From Citrobacter farmeri (GTDB lineage Bacteria; Pseudomonadota; Gammaproteobacteria; Enterobacterales; Enterobacteriaceae): DNA of 64,000 nucleotides. The notes beneath the pieces were generated by a model. The model was not told the origin of the DNA. It worked only from the letters and a program-made list of their open reading frames with translations, and made no database searches. The position numbers were made by a program, and so were the translations under genes. Below are positions 38,301 through 46,089 of this stretch, piece by piece; the first letter of the stretch is position 1; every line of letters begins with the position of its first letter. Location: contig NZ_CP077291.1 of NCBI RefSeq assembly GCF_019048065.1, positions 1,116,001-1,180,000 of the forward strand. The letters are read 5' to 3'.

Positions 38301-40132
38301 TGTACCCGTTCAGAACCCAGCGGGGTGTTGTCGCTGCCGTAAATGGTCACCGTCGTGCCAGGCTCGGCGGTACCGGTCACTGTTGTCCCATCGTCAGACA
38401 CATCCAGATTACCCGCAGCCTGCGGGGGAGTGGTATCAGGTGCTGTCGCATTGGCGGGCGGACTGTCATTTCCCGCTTTATCCGTGGCGGTCGCAGTCAG
38501 AACTTCACCATTTACCCGTGCCGGATTGAGTGGGAAGCTGAATTTTCCTTCACTATCGGCGGTCACGGTGCCGAGAGTGGTACCGCTGGCATCGGTAATC
38601 GTGACTTTGCTACCCGCCTCAGCGCTGCCGGTAAGCACGGTTCCGTTTTGCGAGACGAGCAGATCGTCGGGAGCTACCGGAGGAGTGATATCCACCGTGA
38701 CCGAGAATTCCACCGTGTTGCCGCTGACGCCGTCCTCTGTGGTCTGTGTGGCGGTGTAGTTGTGCAATCCTTCAGACACACCGTTCAGCGCGAATGACCA
38801 TGTACCATCGTCGGCGTTCGCCGTACCGATAGCGATACCGTTTTCATAAACGGTCACGACTGCGCCAGGCAGCGCAGTCCCCGTGAGGGTAGGGGTGGTA
38901 TCCTTCGTGAACTGGCCGTTGCCTAACGTCACGGCGGTGGGTTGCGTATCATCAATGATGCCGGTAATGGCGGGAGGGTCAGGGAAACCTGAGTCGGAAC
39001 CGAGGAAGGAGGCTTCATCGCCTGCGTTCCCTGCGGCGTCGTAAATATCGGCATAGAGCTGTTCGGAATCGGTCTGCGCCGCGTTGAGGCGAACGGTAAA
39101 CCGACCGGTGTCACCGACCTGAACAGAGGCCAGGATATTGTGTTGGCTGTCGAATATCGTGACGATGCAACCTGCTTCTGCGATCCCTGATACCCAGAGC
39201 CCATCTTCAGAAACCGTTAACCCGGAGACCTCATTGGGGGCAATCGTATCGACGGTAAAGGTGAAATCGCCCGAGAGGGTGCTGGTGTTACCGTTTTCGT
39301 CTGTCGCGGTCGCGGTCAACACATGTCTGCCTTCAGAAAGTGGGATGTCTGGTTTATAGCTCCAGTTCCCTTGTTCATCGACGATGACGATGCCAATCTC
39401 CTGCCCATTGTCATAGAGGGTGATGAGGGATCCCGCCTCACCGGTACCGGTAATCGTCGGCTGACTGTCGTTGGTGGCCTGATTCAACTGAATAGCGCCA
39501 GTGATGGCAGAGACGGCATCACTGGCGCCGATAATCACCGGGGCCGTCGGTGGCGTGGGGTTTTCCCCGCCGGGAGGCGTTGTGCCGTTATCGCCGCCGC
39601 CGTTGTCTCCGCCTCCGTTATTTCCGCCGCCATCGCCAGGCGTGCCGCCGTTACCGGAACCATCACCCGGATTGCTGTTGTCGTTATCATTATCATGATG
39701 GTTACTGCCGCCGCCACCCGAGGACGCAATGGCCGCGATCCCACCGGCGGCGACCGCGCCACCCAGCAGCCACGGCCAGATAGCCCCACCTTCGTGAGAT
39801 TCACCGGCGGTGACCAAGAAATCGTCAATGGTTGAGATTTGTTCAAAATGCAGGCCGTTTTCCGGGTTTTCCACCCACCACAGCGCACCGTGACTGTCTT
39901 CCAGCACCAGTTGGCTGGTACCTTGATCGTTCGCGACATAGAAATTTTTAACGGTCAGTTTTTCACCTGACGTAAAGGTGATTACCAGATCCTGATTCAC
40001 GCGAGCCAGTTGACTGATGTCGCTACGCTCTGCGGATAATTTCACAATGGAAGGGGCATTAAGTGTGACTTCAGAGGCTTCGACATTGGTGGAAACGCCC
40101 GTCAACTTGGATATAACGGCGAGAAGACGCAT
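29387..40132 (-). CDS. bapA: Giant Bap/BapA-type biofilm adhesin, type I secreted
   Basis: 3581 aa. The N-terminal BapA-type domain (1-115) is followed by a hydrophobic Gly/Ala stretch (117-136) and a Gly/Asn/Asp linker (138-196). About 26 Ig-like repeats run to about residue 2700. Three or four VCBS-like modules with the GTYGTLTI/YTYTLN pattern lead to a C-terminal type I secretion signal (about 3450-3581) with GNGADTWKNF and DKIDIGDLL. There is no Sec signal. The likely role is cell-cell adhesion, biofilm and epithelial contact, as for Salmonella BapA (about 3800 aa). The exporter genes bapBCD follow. Start ATG 40132 has AGGAG 8 bases upstream. The frame is intact, so it is probably functional. 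Symbol given by synteny. Confidence 0.92.
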   Translation of the reverse strand: MRLLAVISKLTGVSTNVEASEVTLNAPSIVKLSAERSDISQLARVNQDLVITFTSGEKLTVKNFYVANDQGTSQLVLEDSHGALWWVENPENGLHFEQISTIDDFLVTAGESHEGGAIWPWLLGGAVAAGGIAAIASSGGGGSNHHDNDNDNSNPGDGSGNGGTPGDGGGNNGGGDNGGGDNGTTPPGGENPTPPTAPVIIGASDAVSAITGAIQLNQATNDSQPTITGTGEAGSLITLYDNGQEIGIVIVDEQGNWSYKPDIPLSEGRHVLTATATDENGNTSTLSGDFTFTVDTIAPNEVSGLTVSEDGLWVSGIAEAGCIVTIFDSQHNILASVQVGDTGRFTVRLNAAQTDSEQLYADIYDAAGNAGDEASFLGSDSGFPDPPAITGIIDDTQPTAVTLGNGQFTKDTTPTLTGTALPGAVVTVYENGIAIGTANADDGTWSFALNGVSEGLHNYTATQTTEDGVSGNTVEFSVTVDITPPVAPDDLLVSQNGTVLTGSAEAGSKVTITDASGTTLGTVTADSEGKFSFPLNPARVNGEVLTATATDKAGNDSPPANATAPDTTPPQAAGNLDVSDDGTTVTGTAEPGTTVTIYGSDNTPLGSERVQPDGSFTVTLNPPQTNGEILTAIVKDPANQTSPPATTLAPDTTPPQPAENLEVSDDGTTVTGTAEPGSTVTIRDPDGNPIGSGHTDGEGNFTVTLDTPQTNGETLTATVTDPVNQSSTPANVTAPDTTAPQPPTAVISADGTTLTATAEPGSTITIKDSNGNTLAESGPVPENGTLAIALNPPQANGETLSVTATDAASNTSLPYDVVAPDITAPDAPVISSIVDDIGAQKGNLGDGQLTDDNQLTFSGTGEPGAIITILDGNTPLAGTATVDSDGNWTLTTPVLGDGDHTFTVTATDATNHTSTPSASITITVDTTPPAIPVVTLTDNTGSNMGELADNDVTDATQPVLSGSGTAGDTITVYDGTAVIGTTKVAENGSWSFTPNPALGEGDHTLSVTASDPLGNTSDKSIPITITVDITAPDAPTLTLTDGADAPLTNGQATNETQPVLSGTGTDGDIISIYDNGDLITTVTVTDGTWSYTSDALDEGNHVFSLTSTDPAGNVSEPSAPIGILVDTTPPAVPNLIVTDNVGSQTGTLDNGQYTDDTRPLLSGSGSPGDTITITLDGVEQSPLVIDNSGNWSFQPTAPLSPGDHNIRVTATDPAGNSSTSPDRIVRVDTQAPGTPTLTVNDDGGPLNDGGQTNDTTPTLSGTGETGSIVTILNNGVPIGTAEVIDGVWSFTPDSDLVEGHYNFTVTAKDAAGNTSQPSDAIGITIDTEAPDAPFITSPGSPAATNQPELPISGTGEPGSTITLSNGSTVIGTAEVDSAGNWTIVPDSPLTEGNYTLTATATDPAGNVSAPSAAVTLNVDLTKPAAPEDVTISADGATVSGTAETGSTVTIRDTDGNVIGSGVATDGTFQIQVTPAQTGVNSLTATAEDAAGNNSDPTNFNGSGTGLPVISAIVDDTGTVQGDLKSGQTTDDTQPGLRGFSTPNSTVNILVDGVVVASNVQVDGNGNWSWTSTAELGEGPHTFQVVDSVDSSKASAVVDITVDLTPPTPPVIGSVTDDVAPGTGTLSSGQTTNDPRPTLSGSGTNGETITIYDGNTPIGQVQVVNGAWSFTPSTGLGDGSHALTITATDAAGNTSIASQAFVVVVDTTPPAAPTIASAADDSEPQTGVISNGGSTNDTTPGFSGSGEEGSTITVYDNGVKIGTAQVTNGSWNFTAPTLAAGSHAITVTATDAMGNVSAPSAAWTVNVDTTAPRVPVIQSVTDDTNPATGVLANGQSTNDTQPTFQGTAEPGSTVTLYDGSLAVGSVVAGSDGSWSLSPNNPLGSGPHNLTVTATDAAGNEGPSAAFSLTVDTQAPSAPVISTVTDDVAPNSGTLSNGQSTNDTRPTLTGTAEANSTVSIFDGTTLLGTVQADGSGAWTFTPATALGNGSHTFNVSATDAAGNVSAGTAFTVVVDTVAPVAPVITSVTDNVSPETGSLTNGQSTNDPRPVIAGTGEPGSTINVYDGNILLGTATVTEGGSWSYRPDGLSQGAHSLRVTATDSAGNTGPASANFTLTVDTVSPGAPIISSVTDDVGPVTGSLSSGQTTNDARPTFTGTGEPGATIGIMDNGVPLANVTVEANGTWTFTPTSDLGQGNHSLTFTATDAAGNVGPSTSFAVTVDTAAPLAPVIASVVDDSAPQTGNLSPNQSTNDTRPTLNGTAEAGTTLTFTDNGTVIGSLVVGTDGNWTFTPTTALTNGAHTLAVTATDAAGNVSPTASFGVTVDTLAPNAPVIATILDDVSNITGPVSSGQSTNDTRPELRGTSEPGAFINIYDGATLLTPTPIQADANGAWSFTPTTALTEGSHTFTAKATDAAGNVSASSATTTIVVDTTPPGAPTSLAVVSNGSHVTGTAEAGSTVTITSSNGTVLGTGVADGTTGSFNILINPAQVGGETLQVIAQDKAGNTGTSGSVIAPFSGLPGAPVIASLTDDVGSITGLVANGQATNDARPLLNGTGQPYSTITVYSDGVSIGSASVDAQGNWSLTPQANIADGTHVLTATATNTNGTSALSSGYTVTVDTVTATPTGTISSDGASISGTAEAGSTVSITLSTGVTVTTTANSSGNYTYTFDRKQTSGENISVSATDAVGNASNPTQITAPTLPISASDNVENLELTSNATVTTEQLSDYGLLLVGALGNVANVLGNDTAAVEFTIQDGGSANLVIDASATGVVLSLLNTQEVAIQKYDAATNSWTTVIDTAQAQFANLLTLGSSGVTVNVSGLEGGTYRVLTYNTALLATGAYTALNVSVEETSAGTITTTTPQTGNVLNNDSAPLDTVVTTVTNANGQSVTLGAGSNVIQGVYGTLTINQDGTYSYALNPNSPASVIGRTESFTYTINGGGNSASAKLVITLGNDAPASSVTAVDNVATLPYDTHVEAINNGASSQGGFTVVNVSLGNVLDLGVLDKLSNPIIFDVEQGSTRTMTLQSSIGGVAVASSFDLYIYRFNDVTQQFEQWRVEKNWLNAPLLGGQSDKLTLNLPGGEYLFLLNPAFGITALTGYTLNVLEDHVYSVDSLTTTTQGNVLSDDIAPVGTLVTQVNGMAIAATGTTTIVGTYGTLTIDAKGNYTYTLKSGVGADGTKTPDSFIYTVKAPNGDTDTASLNIQPTARPLDAVNDVSDTLLAPAVQDTASYLDSTVGSASWGLLGRTGSGSGTFDVAAGTILKGAAIVFDVSTLVTLGNLTINWSILENGVVIRSGTVPVANITLGGATVTVNLSGLELDGGTYTLNFTGNNTLAGAATITPKITGTTVDLDNFETSGTHTVTGNIFDGSDSGGAMDQLNTVDTRLTITGFNGSTATLDPYSSATTTIQGHYGSLQIRADGSYTYTLNNGVALSSITAKETFTYTLNDTHGHTDTATLTVDIAPQVASTAQSDVLVGSVYGDTLIYNLLNASDATGGNGADTWKNFSLAQGDKIDIGDLLVGWNGQTATLGNYLSVSTSGSNTVISIDRDGTGSTYHATQLVTLENVQTTLTELIEQNHIVT
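32035..39540 (-). repeat. Tandem Ig-like repeat array within bapA
   Basis: By eye about 26 units, most of them about 95-100 codons with the pattern PVI...DD...G...T...P...G.AE.GS..., ATDAAGN and VDT.AP. A shorter type of about 75 codons clusters at about 37.6-38.7 kb (VSDDGTTVTGTAEPG). Nucleotide similarity between units is high enough to recombine. Confidence 0.85.
39545..39721 (-). repeat. Low-complexity Gly/Asn/Asp linker coding region in bapA
   Basis: Runs of GGN, GGD and DND codons (residues 138-196) give imperfect CCGCCG-type short repeats that are prone to slippage. Separates the N-terminal domain from the repeat array. Confidence 0.7.
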
Positions 40133-40748
40133 ATGTTTACTCCTGATGGCTTGCTCTGTGCATTAATTCTTTAAAATCACCAGGCAGGGAAAATATGCAG
40201 ATGAGCAATCCCGTTCATCATGTCGATGAATTCTCGCCGGTGATTTCTATGCTGTGGTCGTGCAGATGATGGTTTCTGTTGCGCTGAGTAATCCTTTGTT
40301 TTTTTGCTTCACTGGTACTTTCGTATTAGATGATATAGACAGAAAGATTTAATTCTGCAACTTAAGGTATATTTGTAATTTGTTTAGCAGCAGTGAAATA
40401 TATGTGGTTTTGCTCCGGTTAGCGAAGTCTGGTGGTGGGGTTTAAAAGAGCACTTGCTTTATTGTGTTGTATTTAAAAGGGTTTTGTTTTTTTAAAGACC
40501 GTCGGGGTAATTGATTTCTTGTACAAATTGTATTGGTATTCGTGAGTTTTAAAATGTCAAAAAAATTATTTGAAGTATTGGGTAATTGGGCTATGAGTAT
40601 AATGTGAAAATGGTTGAGGATATATTCTTATCAGCTTTAATGTTTTAGCAAAAATAGAAATAAAGAAGGGAGGATATATTTTTTGAGATTCAAGGAGTAA
40701 ATAACAATGACCCACCCCGGATGCGAGGCAGGTCACATAAAAATGCCG
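40133..40748. promoter_or_regulatory. AT-rich bapA upstream region
   Basis: 616 bp between the bapA start and smpB with no convincing gene. Long A/T tracts (about 40330-40690) contrast with the GC-rich bapA coding DNA and are of the kind bound by H-NS. The bapA promoter must lie here on the minus strand, but no single -35/-10 pair stands out. Confidence 0.45.
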
Positions 40749-40766
40749 TTAGCGTCCGGCATTTTT
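40739..40766 (-). terminator. smpB terminator overlapping its stop codon
   Basis: AAAATGCCG and CGGCATTTT pair around an 8-base loop that contains the smpB stop; a U-rich run follows on the minus strand. Confidence 0.65.
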
Positions 40767-41231
40767 CATAATACGCGCTTTATCGAGCTGCCATTCCCGT
40801 TCCTTCAGATCGGAACGTTTGTCGTGCTGTTTCTTGCCCTTCGCCACGCCAATTTTGACTTTGCACCAGGCATTTTTCCAGTACAGAGAAAGGGCGACAA
40901 CGGTGTAGCCTTCACGATTCACACGGCCATACAGTGAGTCAAGTTCACGCTGATTCAGCAGAAGTTTACGGGTTCGGGTGGGATCGCATACCACGTGCGT
41001 AGAGGCCACCGCCATCGGCGTAAAGTTAGCGCCGAACAGGTAAGCTTCGCCGTCTTTCAGGATCACATAGCTGTCGCCAATGTTAGCCTTACCGGCGCGC
41101 AGGGATTTCACTTCCCACCCTTGCAGGGCAAGTCCCGCTTCGAACTCTTCTTCGATAAAGTATTCGTGTCTCGCGCGCTTGTTTAGCGCGATGGTGGCTG
41201 AGCCAGGTTTGTGTGCTTTTTTCTTCGTCAT
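40749..41231 (-). CDS. smpB: SsrA-binding protein
   Basis: 160 aa from ATG 41231 ([10 protein letters not shown]), the E. coli length; a longer frame to 41270 adds an unlikely leader. Oligonucleotide-binding fold with [20 protein letters not shown] near the start and a basic tail ([17 protein letters not shown]) that enters the ribosome. Works with tmRNA in ribosome rescue. Confidence 0.98.
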   Translation of the reverse strand: MTKKKAHKPGSATIALNKRARHEYFIEEEFEAGLALQGWEVKSLRAGKANIGDSYVILKDGEAYLFGANFTPMAVASTHVVCDPTRTRKLLLNQRELDSLYGRVNREGYTVVALSLYWKNAWCKVKIGVAKGKKQHDKRSDLKEREWQLDKARIMKNAGR

Positions 41232-41400
41232 AGTGCCGCTCAGTATAGGTAATCTGGAATTGAAAAACACCCCATTTCATCCTTCGGGGGGCAAGGGGAT
41301 ATCTTAGCATGAACAAGGTTGTACCCTGTTGCGGGATAGCGTTTTTTTTACCTTGTGATAAATGGTATTATTTGTTCGATTTTTGTTGATGGAAATAGCT

Positions 41401-41838
41401 ATGCCGCAGATTAGTCGAACCGCGTTAGTCCCTTACAGTGCGGAACAGATGTATCAGTTAGTGAATGACGTTCAGTCCTACCCTCAATTTTTACCGGGTT
41501 GCACCGGTAGTCGCGTTCTCGAGTCTACGCCGGGACAGATGACGGCTGCAGTGGATGTCTCTAAGGCGGGGATCAGTAAGACGTTCACCACGCGAAATCA
41601 GTTAACCAGCAATCAGAGTATCCTGATGCAACTGGTCGACGGCCCGTTCAAAAAACTGATTGGCGGCTGGAAATTTACACCGCTGAGTACGGATGCCTGT
41701 CGCATTGAGTTTCATCTCGATTTTGAGTTTACCAACAAGCTGATTGAGCTGGCGTTTGGCCGAATCTTCAAAGAGCTGGCATCCAATATGGTGCAGGCAT
41801 TTACGGTTCGTGCTAAAGAGGTCTACCGTGTCGCCTAA
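41401..41838 (+). CDS. ratA: Ribosome association toxin RatA (coenzyme Q-binding START-type protein)
   Basis: 145 aa from ATG 41401 ([10 protein letters not shown]), preceded by GGAAATAGCT. An in-frame ATG at 41362 would give 158 aa but has no ribosome binding site. START-like/COQ10 fold with [22 protein letters not shown]. In E. coli it is reported to block 50S-30S association; a ubiquinone-related role is also possible from the family. It overlaps ratB by 11 bases and diverges from smpB. Confidence 0.93.
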   Translation: MPQISRTALVPYSAEQMYQLVNDVQSYPQFLPGCTGSRVLESTPGQMTAAVDVSKAGISKTFTTRNQLTSNQSILMQLVDGPFKKLIGGWKFTPLSTDACRIEFHLDFEFTNKLIELAFGRIFKELASNMVQAFTVRAKEVYRVA

Positions 41839-42118
41839 GATTGTCGTTGAGGTAGCCTATGCGCTGCCTGAGAAACAGTACCTGCAACGGGTGACGTTGC
41901 AACCGGGGGCGACGGTCGAAGAGGCTATCCGCGCGTCGGGATTACTGGAACTGCGTACCGACATCGATCTGACACAAAACAAAGTCGGTATCTACAGCCG
42001 TCCGGTTAAACTGGCGGATGTGTTACAGGATGGCGACCGGGTTGAAATTTACCGTCCGCTGATTGCCGATCCGAAAGAGTTGCGTAGACAACGAGCAGAG
42101 AAATCGACGAAAAAATAG
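41828..42118 (+). CDS. ratB: RnfH-family ubiquitin-like protein RatB
   Basis: 96 aa starting at GTG 41828 inside the end of ratA, which gives exactly the E. coli length; the longer frame from 41744 is a ratA shadow. Beta-grasp RnfH family ([18 protein letters not shown], then [21 protein letters not shown]). It is named as the partner of RatA, but whether it is an antitoxin is doubtful. Confidence 0.93.
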   Translation: MSPKIVVEVAYALPEKQYLQRVTLQPGATVEEAIRASGLLELRTDIDLTQNKVGIYSRPVKLADVLQDGDRVEIYRPLIADPKELRRQRAEKSTKK

Positions 42119-42120
42119 CG

Positions 42121-42163
42121 GATAACAAAAAAAGGTGCTCCTGGAGCACCTTTTTTTGTTATC
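42121..42163. terminator. Bidirectional terminator between ratB and bamE
   Basis: Perfect inverted repeat with 21-bp arms around one central T, including seven A before and seven T after the GC-rich stem GGTGCTCC. It serves convergent ratB and bamE. Confidence 0.92.
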
Positions 42164-42174
42164 AGAAGACAAAC

Positions 42175-42519
42175 TTACTGGTTGTTGGTCAACGCAGGTT
42201 TGTTATCGATATTAGTCAATACGCCGCTGCTGTTGAAGGTCAGCGTCAGCGTTTGCTGCGTGACGCCTTCATGGCCCGGCTGTTGACGGAACACATAGAA
42301 CCAGGTGTTGGTGCCAAACGGATCGGACATCATCGGCGTACCCAGCGCATAGGCAACCTGTTGTTGCGTCATGCCCACACGAACTTTGGATACATCGTTC
42401 GCGGTCAGATAGTTCCCCTGGTTGATATCAGGGCGGTAAACCACTCGCTCCAGAGTGGAACAGCCTGCGGTCAACATCAATAATACTGCTGCGGCAGCAG
42501 TCAGCGTTTTACAGCGCAT
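42175..42519 (-). CDS. bamE: Outer membrane assembly lipoprotein BamE
   Basis: 114 aa. Lipoprotein signal ends LTAGC with the modified cysteine. The SmpA/OmlA domain has [25 protein letters not shown] stabilising subunit of the BAM complex that inserts beta-barrel proteins, bridging BamA and BamD. Same family and length as E. coli. Convergent with ratB. Confidence 0.97.
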   Translation of the reverse strand: MRCKTLTAAAAVLLMLTAGCSTLERVVYRPDINQGNYLTANDVSKVRVGMTQQQVAYALGTPMMSDPFGTNTWFYVFRQQPGHEGVTQQTLTLTFNSSGVLTNIDNKPALTNNQ

Positions 42520-42668
42520 AGTGATTTGATTCCTTTTCGGGCCCGAGCAGTACGTGGCTCATATGTAATATGCCGATGATAATAGACCTTTCACCACTTT
42601 AAAACCTTTTGCTTACGGGTCCGACGGCGTTTTTGTTGTCTACTCTGACCGTTAAGGTGCAAAAAAGT

Positions 42669-44330
42669 TTACGCCGCCAGCAGTTCTTTCGCATTTGCGA
42701 GAGTGTTTCGCGTCACTTCGCTGCCACCCAGCAGGCGTGCCAGCTCTTGCAAGCGTGCACGTTTATCCAGCGGTTGCATGTGCGTTTCGGTCATTTCACC
42801 GTCTGTCTCTTTGCTGACAAAAAAGTGCTGATGACCGCATCCCGCGACCTGGGGAAGGTGGGTGACGCACATAACCTGCGTTGATTCACCGAGCTGACGC
42901 AACAATTTTCCAACGACTGCTGCGGTTGGGCCGCTGATGCCGACGTCGACTTCATCGAAAATCAGCGCCGGGGTTTCCATCTTACGTGCGGTAATCACCT
43001 GAATCGCGAGGGCAATACGCGACAGTTCCCCCCCGGAAGCCACTTTGGCAATCGGCTGCATCGGCTGACCTGGGTTGGTGGTCACTTTAAACTCAACGCG
43101 GTCCGCGCCATCCTGGCTGAGATGATGCTCATCAAACGTTACGTCGATAGTGAAACGGCCATGTGGCATAGAGAGTGAGTGCATGCTATCGGTAATCAAA
43201 GCGCTCAGTTCTTGTGCATAATGTTGACGCTGCTCATGCAGCGCTTTCGCCGCCTCCAGCGCCTGCTGGCGATGTTTATTCACGGACAGGGTCAGGGTTT
43301 CCAGGGAGTCCGCCTGATCGTCGAGTTGCTGCTGTTCCTCCAGCAACGACTGATAATATTGCGGCAGCGCTTCCGGACTGACGTGATGTTTACGGGCCAG
43401 TGAAATTTGCTTCGAGAGGCGCTGTTCCAGTTCGAACAGGCGATTAGGATCGAGATCCAGGCGATCGCAATAGTGGCGCAGTTCATCGCTGGCTTCCGTT
43501 AACTGAATGGTCGCCTCTTCCAGCATATCGAGAATCCCTGAGAGCTTACCGTCCATGCTAACCAGTTCACTGACCAGCTGCTTTGCGGTATACAGCTGAC
43601 TTTGCAGGTTTACATCTTCGCCGTCCGCCATCAATGACAGTGCATTCTGGCTGGTGGAGAGGAGCAGACCGCTGTTGGCCAGCCGTTTGTACTCTTCATC
43701 AATCTGCTCAAACTCACCCGCCTGCGGGTTAAATTCGTTCAGCTCTTTAAGCTGATACTGCAGCAGTTCCGCACGGGCGGCACGTTCCTGGCTCTGCTGC
43801 TGGTGGTGTGCTAAATCACGGCAGCTCTGGTGCCAGAGTTGGTAGCGCGCAGCCATATCTTGTCTCAGCCCGGATTCATTCGCGTAACCATCGAGCAGGG
43901 ATTTTTGATGTTCGGATTTGGTCAGTAACTGATGCGCGTGCTGGCCGTGAATTTGAATGAGCAGTTGCCCCAGTTCGCGAAGCTGAGAAAGAGGAACCGC
44001 CGTTCCGTTGATAAAGCCACGGGAACGTCCATCACTACTGATCACGCGGCGGAGTAAACACTCACGTCCTTCTTCAAGCTGGTTTTCTTCCAGCCAGCGC
44101 AGAGCGGCAGGGGTGTCCTTCAGCGAAAAGCGGGCGCACAGGTCGGCACGACTGGCACCAGCGCGAACCATGTCGGCTTCAGCGCGACCACCGAGGCACA
44201 AGCCGAGCGCATCAATTGCAATGGATTTACCCGCCCCGGTTTCACCCGTGATGACGGTCATTCCGCTCTGAAAATCGATCTCAAGTTCACGAACGATAGC
44301 AAAATTGCTGATGGTCAGTTGTGCCAACAT
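42669..44330 (-). CDS. recN: DNA repair protein RecN
   Basis: 553 aa, SMC-like ATPase. Walker A GETGAGKS is near the N terminus and the signature and Walker B ([20 protein letters not shown]) near the C terminus, with long coiled coils between (about 150-370). Cohesin-like protein for double-strand break repair. The C terminus ends LAA, the degradation-prone tail known from E. coli. Two LexA boxes directly upstream. Confidence 0.98.
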   Translation of the reverse strand: MLAQLTISNFAIVRELEIDFQSGMTVITGETGAGKSIAIDALGLCLGGRAEADMVRAGASRADLCARFSLKDTPAALRWLEENQLEEGRECLLRRVISSDGRSRGFINGTAVPLSQLRELGQLLIQIHGQHAHQLLTKSEHQKSLLDGYANESGLRQDMAARYQLWHQSCRDLAHHQQQSQERAARAELLQYQLKELNEFNPQAGEFEQIDEEYKRLANSGLLLSTSQNALSLMADGEDVNLQSQLYTAKQLVSELVSMDGKLSGILDMLEEATIQLTEASDELRHYCDRLDLDPNRLFELEQRLSKQISLARKHHVSPEALPQYYQSLLEEQQQLDDQADSLETLTLSVNKHRQQALEAAKALHEQRQHYAQELSALITDSMHSLSMPHGRFTIDVTFDEHHLSQDGADRVEFKVTTNPGQPMQPIAKVASGGELSRIALAIQVITARKMETPALIFDEVDVGISGPTAAVVGKLLRQLGESTQVMCVTHLPQVAGCGHQHFFVSKETDGEMTETHMQPLDKRARLQELARLLGGSEVTRNTLANAKELLAA

Positions 44331-44358
44331 AGTCGTTTTCCTGTATGAAAAACCATAA

Positions 44359-44374
44359 CTGTAATTACATACAG
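44359..44374 (-). promoter_or_regulatory. LexA (SOS) box, recN proximal
   Basis: CTGTATGTAATTACAG on the minus strand matches CTG-N10-CAG, 29 bases before the recN start. Confidence 0.88.
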
Positions 44375-44380
44375 TATAAA

Positions 44381-44396
44381 CTGGTTTTTTATACAG
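44381..44396 (-). promoter_or_regulatory. LexA (SOS) box, recN distal
   Basis: CTGTATAAAAAACCAG on the minus strand, 6 bases upstream of the proximal box. Paired boxes explain tight SOS repression of recN. Confidence 0.88.
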
Positions 44397-44415
44397 TAAA
44401 GAGGTTGGCGTTAAA

Positions 44416-45294
44416 TTAAAATAATTTTTTTGACCAGCCCAGTTTTGTGCTTAATGTATTGAAATAGCTGTAATCTTTCGGATGGATGAGATTCAGATGG
44501 TAATCACAGCGGCGGATTAACACATCTTCACCTTCCTGGATCGGCAGTGCGATCTGGCTGTCACAACTGATTTCGAGATCGTTACGGCGATGCGAGAAGC
44601 GCAGGCGAATGGTGCTGCTGCTGTTGATGACCAACGGGCGCGCCGAAAGGGTATGCGGAAACATCGGCACCAGCGTGATGGCGTCAAGCGATGGGGTCAG
44701 AATCGGTCCGCCGGCTGACAGGGAATAGGCAGTGGAACCGGTTGGGGTTGAAATAATCAGACCGTCGGAGCGCTGGGAGAAGGCAAAACTTTCGTCAATA
44801 TAAACTTCAAACTCAATCATGTGCGCGACTTTACCGGGATGCAGCACGACCTCGTTAATGGCGGTACTGATGCGCTTCTGACAGTCTTTCTGACATACCT
44901 GCGCTTCCAACAGAAAGCGTTTTTCCGCGACGTAATGGCCTTCGAGAACGTCGGCGAGTTGTTGCTGTGCGTTATCGGGATCAAGGTCGGTCAGAAAGCC
45001 GAGATTGCCACGGTTGATACCGATCACCTTGATGTCGTATCGCGCCAGGGTACGTGCGGCGCCGAGCATGTTGCCGTCGCCCCCGACGACGACCGCGAGA
45101 TCCGCCTGCTGACCAATTTCCGCTAGGGTGCCGATTTTCACATTCTTCAACTGCAACTCGTGAGCGATTTGCTGCTCGACAATGACCTCATACCCTTTTG
45201 TGCATAACCAGCGGTAGAGCATTTCATGTGTTGTGAGTGCCGTGGGGTGACGGGGATGCCCCACAATGCCGATACACTTGAAATGATTATTCAT
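44416..45294 (-). CDS. nadK: NAD kinase
   Basis: 292 aa, the E. coli length. The GGDGNML motif gives the catalytic aspartate, and [17 protein letters not shown] is the glycine-rich NAD site. Phosphorylates NAD to NADP using ATP. Divergent from grpE; the 122-bp gap carries the grpE heat-shock promoter. Confidence 0.98.
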   Translation of the reverse strand: MNNHFKCIGIVGHPRHPTALTTHEMLYRWLCTKGYEVIVEQQIAHELQLKNVKIGTLAEIGQQADLAVVVGGDGNMLGAARTLARYDIKVIGINRGNLGFLTDLDPDNAQQQLADVLEGHYVAEKRFLLEAQVCQKDCQKRISTAINEVVLHPGKVAHMIEFEVYIDESFAFSQRSDGLIISTPTGSTAYSLSAGGPILTPSLDAITLVPMFPHTLSARPLVINSSSTIRLRFSHRRNDLEISCDSQIALPIQEGEDVLIRRCDYHLNLIHPKDYSYFNTLSTKLGWSKKLF

Positions 45295-45342
45295 TTTTTC
45301 GAGGTCCTTGTGATGAAGATTGATGACAATGTGAGTGCTTCC

Positions 45343-45371
45343 CTTGAAACCCTGAATCTGATCCCCATAAT
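45343..45371 (+). promoter_or_regulatory. Sigma-32 promoter of grpE
   Basis: CTTGAA, 14 bases, then CCCCATAAT: a near-consensus heat-shock promoter 45 bp before the grpE ATG. Confidence 0.85.
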
Positions 45372-45383
45372 AAGCGAAGTTAG

Positions 45384-46010
<627 letters not shown>

Positions 46011-46027
46011 TTCCTATCCGGCGTATT

Positions 46028-46061
46028 GCCGGATAGCGCTGACGCTTATCCGGCCTACGGC
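46028..46061. repeat. REP (repetitive extragenic palindromic) element
   Basis: GCCGGATAGCGCTGACGCTT followed by ATCCGGCCTACGGC: a typical enterobacterial REP unit between convergent grpE and corB. Confidence 0.8.
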
Positions 46062-46089
46062 CCGTTGGAATATCCGCGGGCCGTTATCG

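Noticed and set aside
32035..39540. Periodic repeats that could suggest a CRISPR array
   Set aside because: Period is about 225-300 bp and lies in a coding frame; no 25-40 bp identical direct repeats with unique spacers.
40707..40937. + strand frame with AGGAG upstream near smpB
   Set aside because: Most of it is antisense to smpB and to the smpB terminator; the peptide has no recognisable features.
41362..41400. Longer RatA start at 41362
   Set aside because: No ribosome binding site; the ATG at 41401 has one. The longer form is used in some annotations and remains possible.
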